The notes under the pieces were generated by a model, which saw only the letters and a list, made by a program, of their open reading frames with translations, was not told the origin of the DNA and searched no databases. A DNA stretch of 64,000 bases from Haliotis asinina (lineage: Eukaryota > Mollusca > Gastropoda > Lepetellida > Haliotidae), in assembly GCF_037392515.1 (NCBI RefSeq), contig NC_090290.1:56060753-56124752 (forward strand). Direction: 5' to 3'. Of this stretch, positions 10,825 through 21,069 are shown piece by piece. The position numbers and the translations under genes were made by a program. Positions within the stretch are counted from its first letter, which is position 1. Every line of letters begins with the position of its first letter.

Positions 10825-11324
10825 AATTGATGATTCAAATTAAAAAACCTGAAACAATTAAAACATCCTTCAGACAAATCATAAATATATGCTGATACAT
10901 AATATTAGTCATTAATACCATCTTTATATATAAGCATTTACAGAATATCATCATTGTTAACTGATTTCATACATATTGCCTCAACAGATTCCATATATAC
11001 TTTAATTCATACACAGAACATCGCTATGTGTGTACACATCACATCACATAGAGAAACTAGCATGATACATTTCTTATCAAGTAAACATTGCATAATGCTT
11101 AAAATATAGTGAACCCACCTTGTGTGTGGATTAGGGTATGACATGCAACACTACAGCTGCACGTGCAATACAGCTACATCTGCACGAATACATGAAACAT
11201 ACACACACTGTGCAGACTAATCGAAAGGCAGCAACAACAACACAAACAAATACCTTTAGGTACTGTCGATTAATGAGAAACACTTAAAAATATTTAATGG
11301 TAAAATCCTGCTTCATTCTTACAT

Positions 11325-12350
11325 TCACACATTATGCATTCATTCCTTTACACATTACACATTCACAGATTCACACATTACACATTCACAGATTTACACA
11401 TCACACATTCACAGATTTACGCATTACACATTCATGGATTTATGCATTACACATTCACAGATTTACACATGACTCATTCACAGATTTACACATGACTCAT
11501 TCACAGATTTACACATGACACATTCACAGATTTACACATCACACATTCACAGATTATCGCATTACACATTCACAGATTTACGCATTACACATTCACAGAT
11601 TTACACATCACACATTCACAATCTTACACCTGACACATTCATAGATTTACGCGACACATTCACAGATTTACACATTCACAGATTTACGCATAACACATTC
11701 ACAGATTTACACATTCACAGATCTACGCATAACACATTCACAGATTTACACATTCACAGATTTACACATCACACATTCACAGATTATCGCATTACACATC
11801 CACAGATTTACGCATTACACATTCACAGATTTACACATCACACATTCACAATCTTACACCTGACACATTCATAGATTTACGCGACACATTCACAGATTTA
11901 CACATTCACAGATCTACGCATAACACATTCACAGATTTACACATTCACAGATCTACACATGAACAGATTTACACATCACACATTCACAGATTATCGCATT
12001 ACACATCCACAGATTTACACATTCACAGATTTACACATTACACATTCACAGATTTACACATCACACATTCACAAACTTACACCTGACACATTCATAGATT
12101 TACGCGACACATTCACAGATTTACACAATCACAGATCTACGCATAACACATTCACAGATTTACACATTCACAGATTTACACATTCATAGATTTATGCATT
12201 ACACATTCAGTTTTACGCATTACACATTCAGTTTTACGCATTACACTTTCACAGATTTACACATCACACACTCACAGATTCAGACATTACACATTCACAG
12301 ATTTACATATTACACATTCACAGATTTACACATCACACATTCATACAACA
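11325..12350. repeat. minisatellite of CACATTCACAGATTTA units, about 1 kb
   Basis: Units of 13-23 bp built on ACACATTCACAGATTTACAC with variants (ATTATCGC, GATCTACGCATAAC, CTTACACCTGACACATTCAT). A block of roughly 240-300 bp containing CTTACACCTGACACATTC occurs three times (near 11622, 11854 and 12076), showing higher-order duplication. The frames at 11297-11518, 11515-11874 and 11959-12189 are read-through of the repeat. Confidence 0.85.
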
Positions 12351-12568
12351 ACTGTATATTACATGAAGATTAAGTTTCTAACACTGTTACAGTTTATCAA
12401 ATTCATTGTACTACCACTGTAAATTTGCTCAGGACAAACACTGGCGTGGTCCTTGTTCATGCCATGTTCTATGATGGCTGGCCACGTCTATGGCATGGAA
12501 GCGAACTTTGCGTTGCTATGAGAACCCAATCAGCTAGCTACAGAAACAATATAGACTTTTTTGTAAAA

Positions 12569-12574
12569 TTTATT
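12569..12574 (-). terminator. candidate polyadenylation signal of GST copy C
   Basis: The minus strand reads AATAAA, at the place equivalent to 2320-2325 of copy B. It is kept although the gene is broken. Confidence 0.4.
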
Positions 12575-12842
12575 AATAGCAGTAGCAAAAGCATAAATAT
12601 TATATATATATATTGTAAAACAAGATTCATATCATTATGCTGCTGAAAAACGACATCATGTCACCGATCCGAAAGTAAAGATATGGCCAGTGTGTGAATA
12701 TTGACATCGAATCCGGGTGCTTTGGGGGTTTTTTTCGCGTCAGGTTCGGATCCATATACCTTCAGCTGGTTAATCTGGACAATGCCTAACACGGAACTAC
12801 TACAAGCACTGGCAGCAGCGATATAGGGCTAACATAAGCCTC

Positions 12843-13087
12843 TGCTGGGGCGGATACAGCTTTTTTCAGACAGGTGTGTGTGTGTGTGTGCGTGCGTGCG
12901 TGCGTGAGCGCGCGCGTTAGGGGAATGTGTGCACACTACTGGGAAAAGTGGGGGTGCACACTTTATTTCTAGCCGGGTGTGAGATAGGGTGGGCTCGAGG
13001 GGGAAGGGAAGATAAGAAAGTTAAAGGAGACTGGGGGTGGGAGTAGGGAGAGTGCGCATCCCTGGACTCCTCTGATTCGGCCTATGC
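12843..13087. mobile_element. short non-coding element with CGGCCTATG end, copy 2
   Basis: It starts GGGGCGGATACAGCTTTTTT and ends CTGATTCGGCCTATG, like 9585-9785. It contains a GT/GC dinucleotide run at 12870-12915. It lies in the 3' flank of copy C and is absent from the same place in copy B, so it is a later insertion. Confidence 0.45.
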
Positions 13088-13635
13088 TTTCTACATCATA
13101 CTGTTGCCCGAAAATGCAAGACATTTGTCCGATTTGAAATATGCGGCTAGATTTGGCCTCGCTTCCATTCTGTCTTTGAAGCCCTTCACCAAGGGGGCAT
13201 AATCTACTGCGGCCCAGGCTTCAGGGAACTGTGCAGCCGTCGCCCTCAGCACGTGGAGAAGACCAAGGTCAACATAAGTCACCTTGCCCCCTACAACATA
13301 CCCGAAACAAACAAAGTACATCTCTTCTTTTATTGGTATTTGACGTCCTGACCATCCCAGCTGTTTTTAACGGTGCACTCATCATTATCCTTGCCACTAT
13401 TGGGCAGTTCCGAAATATCCAAGCGTGAACAAGACAATCCAGTGACTGACATTGCTTGATTCATTAAATCGTCTGGCAAAGTGCTTTATCTCATGATAAA
13501 ACGCTTGCCGCAAGTAACAGTTCTACAGAAACTAGGTCCCTGCCTCCCAAGTAACGAGGCGTGTCATATTACGCCTGTTCTGCGCGCTCCTGAACGGTTC
13601 ACGAGTGAGGATGTCATGTTACAGACAATGACAAG

Positions 13636-13755
13636 CGTCACCTTTCACTAAGCAACCTTTACTAAGTTTAAACTTAACTTTAAGGTTAACTTTAACATTG
13701 CACTAAGGTTACCTTGGTGATCGCTTTAGTGTTTTTGAAAGGAGGCCCAGGCGCG
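13636..13755. mobile_element. foldback element with CCTTTCAC/GTGAAAGG-type ends, copy 1
   Basis: The left arm has CACCTTTCACTAAGCAACC and the right arm has GGTTACCTTGGTGATCGC and GAAAGGAGGCCCAG, with an internal AAGGTTAACTTTAA palindrome. It resembles 44335-44455 and 44683-44775. It sits within GST C intron 3 and has no coding capacity. Confidence 0.45.
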
Positions 13756-13929
13756 CAGAAAATCATTTTTCCTGCAAGCCAGATAGGTTGCAAAGCTTTA
13801 CATTTAGATAATAGGTCATCTTGGCAAGAGTTAGAATTTTGTTTTGAAAAATCATGTATAAGCTCGGTCTTTTTCATAATGGTAGCAAGGCCCTAGATGA
13901 GAACTCCATATTTAGCTTGTTCTGACATA

Positions 13930-14165
13930 AGTGAGTGAATAAGAGAGTGAGTGAATTGGTTTTACGCCGCACAGAACTATTCCAGCTACATGGCGGAGGT
14001 CTGTAAATAATCGAGTCTGGAACAGACAATTCAGTCAAACAGCATGTTCATCGATGTGCGCAACTGGAAACCAATGACATGAATGTTTCAACCACGTCAG
14101 CGAACCTGACCATCCGATCCCGTTAGTCGCCTCTTACGACATGCGTAGTGTCCAGGCATGAATTA
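13930..14165 (+). repeat. abalone dispersed repeat in GST C intron 3
   Basis: It runs from GTGAGTGAATTGGTTTTACG through GGAACAGACAATTCAGT to CGTTAGTCGCCTCTTACGAC, and lacks the final third. Confidence 0.7.
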
Positions 14166-14708
14166 CTGCTTGTCACTCATGAACGAAATAAAAGTATTAA
14201 TCACACGATGGAGAATGTTAACCCGTTCGCCATGTGTGCATGTTTCCCAGGTTCCAGGAAATGTCTGCGGCAATTCATCTTTTCAAGCAGTTACATCCGT
14301 CTAAGGACTGTGCTGTCGACTTTGGTAATACTAGTTCCACTTCTGTTATCCAATTTACACTGACTACACCGTGATCATGTCGATATCAGGATATAAAGTA
14401 TTTGACTTAAGGAAGAAAATCTTGCCTGTGAACACTCGTTGTTGAAATCGGTCACAACAAAGTACTATAAGTCATGTGAAATCTTACCCGTTAATGCTGT
14501 CTTTGGCAACTAGAATCTTCTCAAAGTGCTTCATATACTACGGGAGTCTCTCTGCCAGGAATCGGTCAATATATGGCTGTGTTTCCTTCTCTTGTCCGGA
14601 GTAGGAGGCGAAGGGACTGATGCCGTGGAACGCAGGGCGACCTGCAAACAGTCACATATTTATAGGTGTAGTAGTGGCTGCAGCAGAAACAGTGGTAGTA
14701 GTAGCAGT

Positions 14709-14795
14709 GTGTGAGTTTCGTTTTAAGGCGGCGATCTGTAAACAACAGTGTCTCGACCAGACAATCCAGTGATCAACAGCATGAGCATCGATCCT
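14709..14795 (+). repeat. abalone dispersed repeat, partial copy in GST C
   Basis: It keeps GGCGGCGATCTGTAAAC and CAATCCAGTGATCAACAGCA. It is the counterpart of 4108-4204 in copy B, so it was present before the two genes diverged. Confidence 0.6.
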
Positions 14796-14949
14796 TCGTG
14801 TGAAAGTATTATCTTATGTCACATGTTCCATTTGACCACATTGTAAAAGGACACGTATATTCAGAGGTTTCGGACGTAACATTTTACACTTGTCAGGTGG
14901 ATTTCTCTGGCTAAGTATACCTCTTTGTCAGACTTCCATTTTTGTGAAA

Positions 14950-15190
14950 GGTGCGGTGGCTGAGTAGGTTAGGTCGTTGACTGTATGATCTTTCGGTTAG
15001 ATGCCTCTTTCTAAGAGTGTGGGTTCGAATCCAGGATAAGTCTCTAACAAAACATGTAGTAAAATCGGAACTTTACTGAGTCACGTTCACTAAACTTAAA
15101 CATGTTACATCTAGGAACTAAATCATCTAAGGTATGTCGAATTTGGCATCACTCTTTCTCATTAAAGTACAGATTCTAGAGCTCTTTGGA
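14950..15190 (+). repeat. tRNA-headed SINE, second family, in GST C
   Basis: A-box-like GTGGCTGAGTAGGTTAGG and B-box-like GTGGGTTCGAATCCAGGAT are followed by the body shared with 4206-4440. It is the clearest head of the three copies. Confidence 0.65.
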
Positions 15191-15739
15191 GTTAGGTCTC
15201 ATGAAGGAAAGCACTACAGCGTCTGACACATTCAATTTCAAGGTGAGTAACATATCACTGAGCAACAATTTAGTAGAGTAAAAGTTCTGCCATCCCTGTG
15301 TCAATTCCTGCAGATTTTGACCATGAGGATCTCTATCTGGAACTCGACGTCCTAGACAGAGTTCATATCACTTCATATGATGGCCAGGGTAATTTTACGA
15401 TGGTGTTGTTATGCAAATAGGCGATGACGACGAGAATGGTGGGATCTAGCGCTGTCATCAGCGAGTATGATGTATGGAACAAAGGCGTTACCGAGTACTT
15501 CCTGTTGATTAAGGTGGCTATGGCGCTTTAAAGAGATTCAGTTTACAGTCAATGGAATCTCAAAGCAACATCACCACGAAGAAAGGGTTCAGCTGTATGG
15601 ACCCCTTTCCGGTGATGTTACTCGTTGAAACACCTATATACTAGACGAAAGCCGTCGGTAACGTGTTGAAGACCACTGAATCTCATGACATGTCGTCAAG
15701 TTGCGTGGTTTGGGAGCCTGCACCACCTGCTCTTGGACG

Positions 15740-15890
15740 TCTGACTGAAAGACTTACCGTCAGACCAGATGCCAATCCTCCGTGATGAACGAACGTTTGA
15801 ATGAACGACTTACCATCAGACTAGAGGCCATTTCTCTGTGATGACTAAACGACTGACTGAACGACTTACCGTCACAAAAAAAACGCTTAC
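15740..15890. repeat. intron 2 minisatellite of GST copy C, three units
   Basis: Three units with the ACTTACCGTCA or ACTTACCATCA core, the short form of the array at 5125-5900. Confidence 0.7.
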
Positions 15891-16434
15891 TCCCCACTGC
15901 TGGCGCAGTTCTGCATAACTCATGGTATTGTTCTTGTCAGATGAATACGGTAATCACGGTCGTCGGCCTTCGAGGTCTTGGGTTGTTATTTAAATTTACG
16001 GTGTCCACGTGCTTCTTCGACTAACGAGTCGATTTATGTTCCGATTCTGGTACCGATGTTGCGACTGCACATCTCCATGAAAGCCAGTTACTTGCGATCG
16101 TGTATTCTTTCTTGTTTTCGGTCAACCGAAAGTGTTTGATTAGTCGCTGAAAGGCGTTTCCGCTCAGTACGTCCAGACAGACAGTGTCATATGAACGTTC
16201 GGCCCTTATGTTCATAATGACCATAGTTATAAAAGCACTTAAAGAAAGTACCCGTAAAAATCCAAAAATGAAATACCTTCGGCGATGTAGTCGTGTATGG
16301 TGGCGTTGATCTGTTCGGCAAGCCACTGGTCCTCTTCATTGTCTGGGAACAGACCGAACTGCTTCCCCACGTAACGGCATATTACAGGTGTTTGGGAAAG
16401 CTCGAAATTGCCTGAAACATTAGATGAAATATAC

Positions 16435-16915
16435 TGGTTCACTGAATGTACAGGAAGAGTCACGGTGAAATGTGCAGGTACAAGGTACACTGTACAGGTA
16501 GAGTCGTGGTGGAATGTGCAGGTACAAGGATTATACATGTACACTGATTGTACAGGTAGAGTCATGGTGGAATGTGTACGTACAGGGATTATTATCGATA
16601 TGGGGCTTACTTTGGGATAGGCACTACATCGACATGGGGCTTACTTTGGGATAGGCACTACATCGATATGGGGCTTACTTTGGGATAGGCACTACATCGA
16701 CATGGGGCTTACTTTGGAATAGGCACTACATCGATATGAGGCTTACTTTGAGAATTCTCTTTGAAATAAGTTACATCGATAGGGATTACATCGATATAGG
16801 GATTACATCGATATAAGACGTCCTTTGAGAAAGAGGTTACATCGATATTGGGATGACATCGATATAAGGCTTGCTTTGAGAATTCACTTTGAAACAGGTT
16901 ATGTCGATAATGGAG
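16435..16915. repeat. intron 1 repeat arrays of GST copy C
   Basis: First, units with TGTACAGGTAGAGTCATGGT (about 16440-16580), then about four near-identical units of roughly 35 bp with GGGGCTTACTTTGGGATAGG (16600-16740), then looser ACATCGATATAGG units. Position matches the arrays of copies A and B. Confidence 0.7.
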
Positions 16916-17235
16916 TTACTTTGATATAGCATAGTTTACACGAGATACCATTTTGATTAAAAACAAGTGGAGATACCTTTCTTTAACAACGGGACAGCAA
17001 GAGCTGGGTATCCGGTCCACTTTTGGTCAGCCTGCTTGAACATCTCCATTATGCCTTCACATATATCCTTGAAAGGGACACCAGCTTCGATGAAGAGGAG
17101 GTGGACAAACTCCGCCCGTCCTGATCCCACAAATTGTCCTGGCCAGTAGTAGGCCTACAACTCGTAACCATCGCTCGACATCTTCACCGGCTGTCTGTGC
17201 TTCTACCTGGATGTTCACTAACCGAGGAACGCTCC

Positions 17236-17294
17236 AGCGTGCGTGCGTGCGTGCGTGCGCGCGCGCGCGCGCGCGTGTGTGTCTGTGTGTTTGT
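17236..17294. repeat. GTGC/GC/GT microsatellite next to GST C start
   Basis: GTGCGTGC units run into a (GC) run and then GTGTGT. A short GT/GC-rich stretch sits at the same place upstream of copy B (about 7330-7360). Two forward frames here are artefacts of the run. Confidence 0.7.
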
Positions 17295-17429
17295 CGTTTA
17301 TTCATTAGGCCTCCCACTTTCCATACTTCACGAAGTTTGGGATCACGAAAAATTGAACTCAGTCAGTATGAGTTTTCTCGTTTTGTTGTTCTGGGTGAGT
17401 ACATTTAGTTATTTCTAAGGTGCCTCGGT

Positions 17430-18145
17430 GAAAGATCAAAGGCGCCGACAATACTTTATCAGACGATAATGTGCACTTTTTGCAATACGACACAATGTGT
17501 TGACGTCACTGCGCCATTCCAGTCTGCCCCCTCGTAATCGAACTTTTTTGCATTACGTCACAATGTAACCGACGTCACGATGGATGTCAGCTGCCATCAG
17601 CTCGTACAGCTTCCCACAGTAAACTGCTTCGTCGCATCCCGTTTCTTGGTTTGCAGTTGCACCACGCAGCTACCATCACTGTGGAAACATTACGTTTATG
17701 TTTTCCGAATGATAAAATGTCTCATAGTTCGACTCAAAATTTTACAGAGACACGATAATGTTTGCAATGTTTACATTCCCACAATGCAGTCGTTGAATGT
17801 CGCATGATTAGTCAGCTTTAGCTGAATGTACTGATCTAAACTTTCGTTGATAGTAGAAATGGGACGGTCATATTGCCTTGTATGGCTTAAGAGAATCACA
17901 GATGTAATAAAATGATCTAGAGACGATATTGAACCCGAACATAAACCGTCACCAAACTGTTCATCATTTGTTTTTCTAGTAACGTTTGTCTTAACGTAGG
18001 GGGCTGACACGTCAAAAGAGCAGCGCGTCAGTTAGCCCTGTGCGAGGATTCTTAATTTAGGTCACAGACACAATCGTTTGATATCTGCCATAGATGAATC
18101 GAAATTAGGCTTAGAAATTATTAAGTGCGGCATCTTAGAAAACAA
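17430..18145. other. spacer upstream of GST copy C
   Basis: I see no gene or recognisable element here. Short frames at 17580-17807 and 17771-18010 have no family resemblance. Confidence 0.4.
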
Positions 18146-18148
18146 ATA

Positions 18149-18300
18149 CAGTTCGTCCTACCACCATGTATAGTGTAATAAAGCACACTTTCGCCCCGAA
18201 CTATTATAGTTAAAGCACTCAAGTGTCCACGTGTTTTAACTATAATAGTTCAGGGCGAAAGGGTGCTTTATTACACTATACATGGTGGTGGAACGAACTG
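18149..18300. mobile_element. 152-bp hairpin MITE with TA target duplication
   Basis: Two 66-bp arms (18149-18214 and 18235-18300) are inverted copies with about five mismatches, around a 20-base loop. Ends are CAGTTCGT and ACGAACTG, and TA flanks both sides (18147-18148 and 18301-18302). CAGT ends plus TA duplication fit a Tc1/mariner-type non-autonomous element. The high arm identity suggests recent insertion. Confidence 0.8.
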
Positions 18301-18534
18301 TATTACAGATAGCAAAGCTATTTAGCATACCCAAATAGGGCGACAAATTGTATTGTTAGAAATTACGTGAAATAGAGATTGCTTGATGAGCAGATATCTT
18401 TGTGTTAGGGTAAATTTTAAAAAGGCCAAGCAACGATAGACATCTTACTCACAGTGATCTTACTCACAGCCTTGATAAAAACTGACTACTGTGCAGCCTT
18501 CGTTCTCATTCTGCAGGTTATGTCGTACACAGAT

Positions 18535-19610
18535 GACCATGCGGATATTTTACGTGCGCTTTCCGACATGATCCGTTTTCGCATGCGATGTAAAACACCC
18601 AGAGTTGTGTCCCTCTAATACTTCCGCGTTACCTGGTGCCCGGTCGCATACCGAAACTCTTCACAATAAGTAGTGTTAATACAGCTCTGTGAATACTAGG
18701 GCTTTTTTAATGACATATAAGGCTTTAAGCGTAAGTCTAATTGCTGTGATATACAAAACTGGCCTACATATATGTTCTAGTCAGCAAATGTCCAAACAGT
18801 ATATAATCAACTTAATACTGGCCTACATATATGTTCTAGTCAGCAAATGTCCAAACAGTATATAATCAACTTAATACTGGCCTACATATATGTTCTAGTC
18901 AGCAAATGTCCAAACAGTATATAATCAACTTAATACTGGCCTACATATATGTTCTAGTCAGCAAATGTCCAAACAGTATATAATCAACTTAATACTGGCC
19001 TACATATATGTTCTAGTCAGCAAATGTCCAAACAGTATATAATCAACTTAATACTGGCCTACATATATGTTCTAGTCAGCAAATGTCCAAACAGTATATA
19101 ATCAACTTAATACTGGCCTACATATATGTTCTAGTCAGCAAATGTCCAAACAGTATATAATCAACTTAATACTGGCCTACATATATGTTCTAGTCAGCAA
19201 ATGTCCAAACAGTATATAATCAACTTAATACTGGCCTACATATATGTTCTAGTCAGCAAATGTCCAAACAGTATATAATCAACTTAATACTGGCCTACAT
19301 ATATGTTCTAGTCAGCAAATGTCCAAACAGTATATAATCAACTTAATACTGGCCTACATATATGTTCTAGTCAGCAAATGTCCAAACAGTATATAATCAA
19401 CTTAATACTGGCCTACATATATGTTCTAGTCAGCAAATGTCCAAACAGTATATAATCAACTTAATACTGGCCTACATATATGTTCTAGTCAGCAAATGTC
19501 CAAACAGTATATAATCAACTCTGTCTAATGCTACGTTAAACAGCGAAAAATAAAACATAAATTTACTATGAATTACATACTTTCTGTCGGCTATATCGGC
19601 ACTTCGTGAA
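18535..19610 (-). promoter_or_regulatory. upstream block of GST copy C, expanded and truncated
   Basis: It begins GATATTTTACGTGCGCTTTC as in copies A and B. It is interrupted by the 59-bp satellite and homology ends at about 19608, just before the point where A and B carry TCACGTGA. The loss of that end matches the pseudogene status of copy C. The role is inferred from the shared block only. Confidence 0.3.
18761..19520. repeat. 59-bp satellite, 13 copies
   Basis: The unit starts GGCCTACATATATGTTCTAG and passes TCAGCAAATGTCCAAACAGT to ATAATCAACTTAATACT. Starts fall every 59 bases from 18761 to 19469. I saw no difference between internal copies by eye. Copies A and B have one diverged copy each (about 1587-1650 and 9332-9390), so this array grew only in copy C and recently. 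The last copy runs into the unique TCTGTCTAATGCTACG that follows the single copy elsewhere. Confidence 0.92.
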
Positions 19611-19960
19611 ACATTCGTAACTACTCGAGTCATCCTGGCAGGCCGGATCGCATCACGTACCCCTCTTGTGGCCATGTTTACGGCTGGGCCCTGTCTGAGC
19701 TCAAACGGGCTTTGAGATGAAAATAGTCTCGTGCTATTACCAAGGAAAGATAACTCTGAATTTTTAAACATGGGACATGGCCCGGTTTATCCAAAAACCA
19801 CTTGAACTTCACCAAAAGAAAACTTGCAGAAGCAGTTCAAATCCAGAGACACAAGCCCTCAATCAACAGAGATCAGGGATATCTCACCCCAACTGCACAC
19901 AATGAACTGATATAAACAAGAGATTAGAGCACTTCAGCCGCCATTGCTAATTATCTTATC
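19610..19960. other. unassigned sequence right of the GST array
   Basis: Homology with the GST units ends near 19608. I see nothing recognisable up to the candidate LTR. Confidence 0.35.
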
Positions 19961-20222
19961 AGTCATGTATTATTTGTTTCGGCCTCAGTTGCCTTTGGCT
20001 TCCTGTTATTGTCACATCATTACTACCAGCCATTGTTGTTGTTGTTAACCCCCCGCCTTTGATCCATACCTACATGTTGTTATTGCTTTATCCCTGTCCA
20101 TGTATATAAGTCTGTTCTGTGCTGTATTACTCCACTCTTGCTTGACAACGGTGTAAGGATCCATACGTAATAAAGAAGTTGTTATCCATAAAGAATGTTA
20201 CTTTCTTCTTACTCATCAACCT
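19960..20222 (+). mobile_element. candidate solo LTR (fossil)
   Basis: This stretch has the layout of an LTR: a TATATAAG box near 20104, a start-region-like TCTGTTCTGTGCTG and an AATAAAG signal near 20170 within about 70 bases. The edges (TG near 19964, CA near 20217) are uncertain, no clear target duplication was found, and no internal region is attached in this orientation. Family unknown. Confidence 0.35.
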
Positions 20223-20585
20223 CTAATAATGTCAATCAAACAAATCATGGCTCTTAGTAGAAAATGCTACATCCCTATATTCCCTTTGTAGCTATGTTTC
20301 AGTGTTGAAAGTTGTTGATTCTTTAGCCACAGGCAAACATAAACTTTGAGCTAAAGCACAGGCAAACTGTAGCGCAAATGCGGTTGCGCAGAGTAGAGAA
20401 TATGACCAGTCTTCTTATATGGGCGCGAAGCGAGCAAAGCTTGGCAACGTTCCTCGCTTCGGTTAAATAAATACTTTTCATGTCAAAATGAAATATCGCC
20501 ACCATGAAAGGTACACAAGGTACTTTTGGTTTCGCTCTCAGATTTCCAACCTGACGTGGAATGTTTTATTCAACTTTCTAAGTGC

Positions 20586-20587
<2 letters not shown>

Positions 20588-20620
<33 letters not shown>

Positions 20621-20765
20621 TCCGGCCCGGCCCATAAATATCAGAATCAAAGAACACTTAATTATCATAAACGACAAAATCAGATCGAAAATCAGCAATA
20701 TCAGACCACACCACCAAATGTCCATAATCACAAGAAAATTTGGGACAATGTACAAATATTATCCA

Positions 20766-20797
<32 letters not shown>

Positions 20798-20800
20798 TTA
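20588..20800. repeat. two (CA)n microsatellites
   Basis: CA runs at about 20587-20619 and 20769-20797 flank 150 bases of AT-rich sequence. Frames that cross them are artefacts. Confidence 0.85.
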
Positions 20801-21069
20801 TTGAATTGTTTATAAATGACTGGATTTAGGACGCACTGCATTCTGCAAAACAACTAATTCTGATAAACAACTCAATACATCCAATTACTACTGATAATAG
20901 ACCGAAAACTTGAAACGGAGGACAGTAGGCTAACAAGATTTACGACAAAGGGACAGTAAGTGGCGCGTTTGGGCTCTCTGTTGTGTGGCTGTGCTCAGGG
21001 CGATTGTGAGTTGAGACCGGGTTTGGAGAAACTGAAGAGTGAAGTATATAATGTTTAAAAATATGCTAA

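Larger units (their letters stand above)
13091..17181 (-). pseudogene. glutathione S-transferase, tandem copy C (disabled)
   Basis: The same four exons as copy B: 16977-17181, 16277-16411, 14488-14641 and 13091-13301. Three disabling changes stand out against B. Exon 1 has a 6-nt insertion (TAGGCC) that places a stop at codon 9 (14-base context at 17148-17161; stop at 17154-17156). Exon 3 has TAG where B has a Lys codon (14538-14540). The exon 4 acceptor is GG instead of AG (change at 13303). Exons 2 and 4 stay open and exon lengths are otherwise equal (135, 154, 211), so decay looks recent. Residue changes such as GRAEFVHLLF also appear. An alternative start downstream of codon 9 would lose the catalytic Tyr and still meet the second stop. 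Assembly error is possible but would have to hit three times. Confidence 0.88.

Noticed and set aside
11515-11874. 119-codon frame rich in His, Thr and Phe
   Set aside because: It is a read-through of the CACATTCACAGATTTA minisatellite.
20526-20815. Frames of 77 and 92 codons with THTHTH runs
   Set aside because: They bridge two CA microsatellites.
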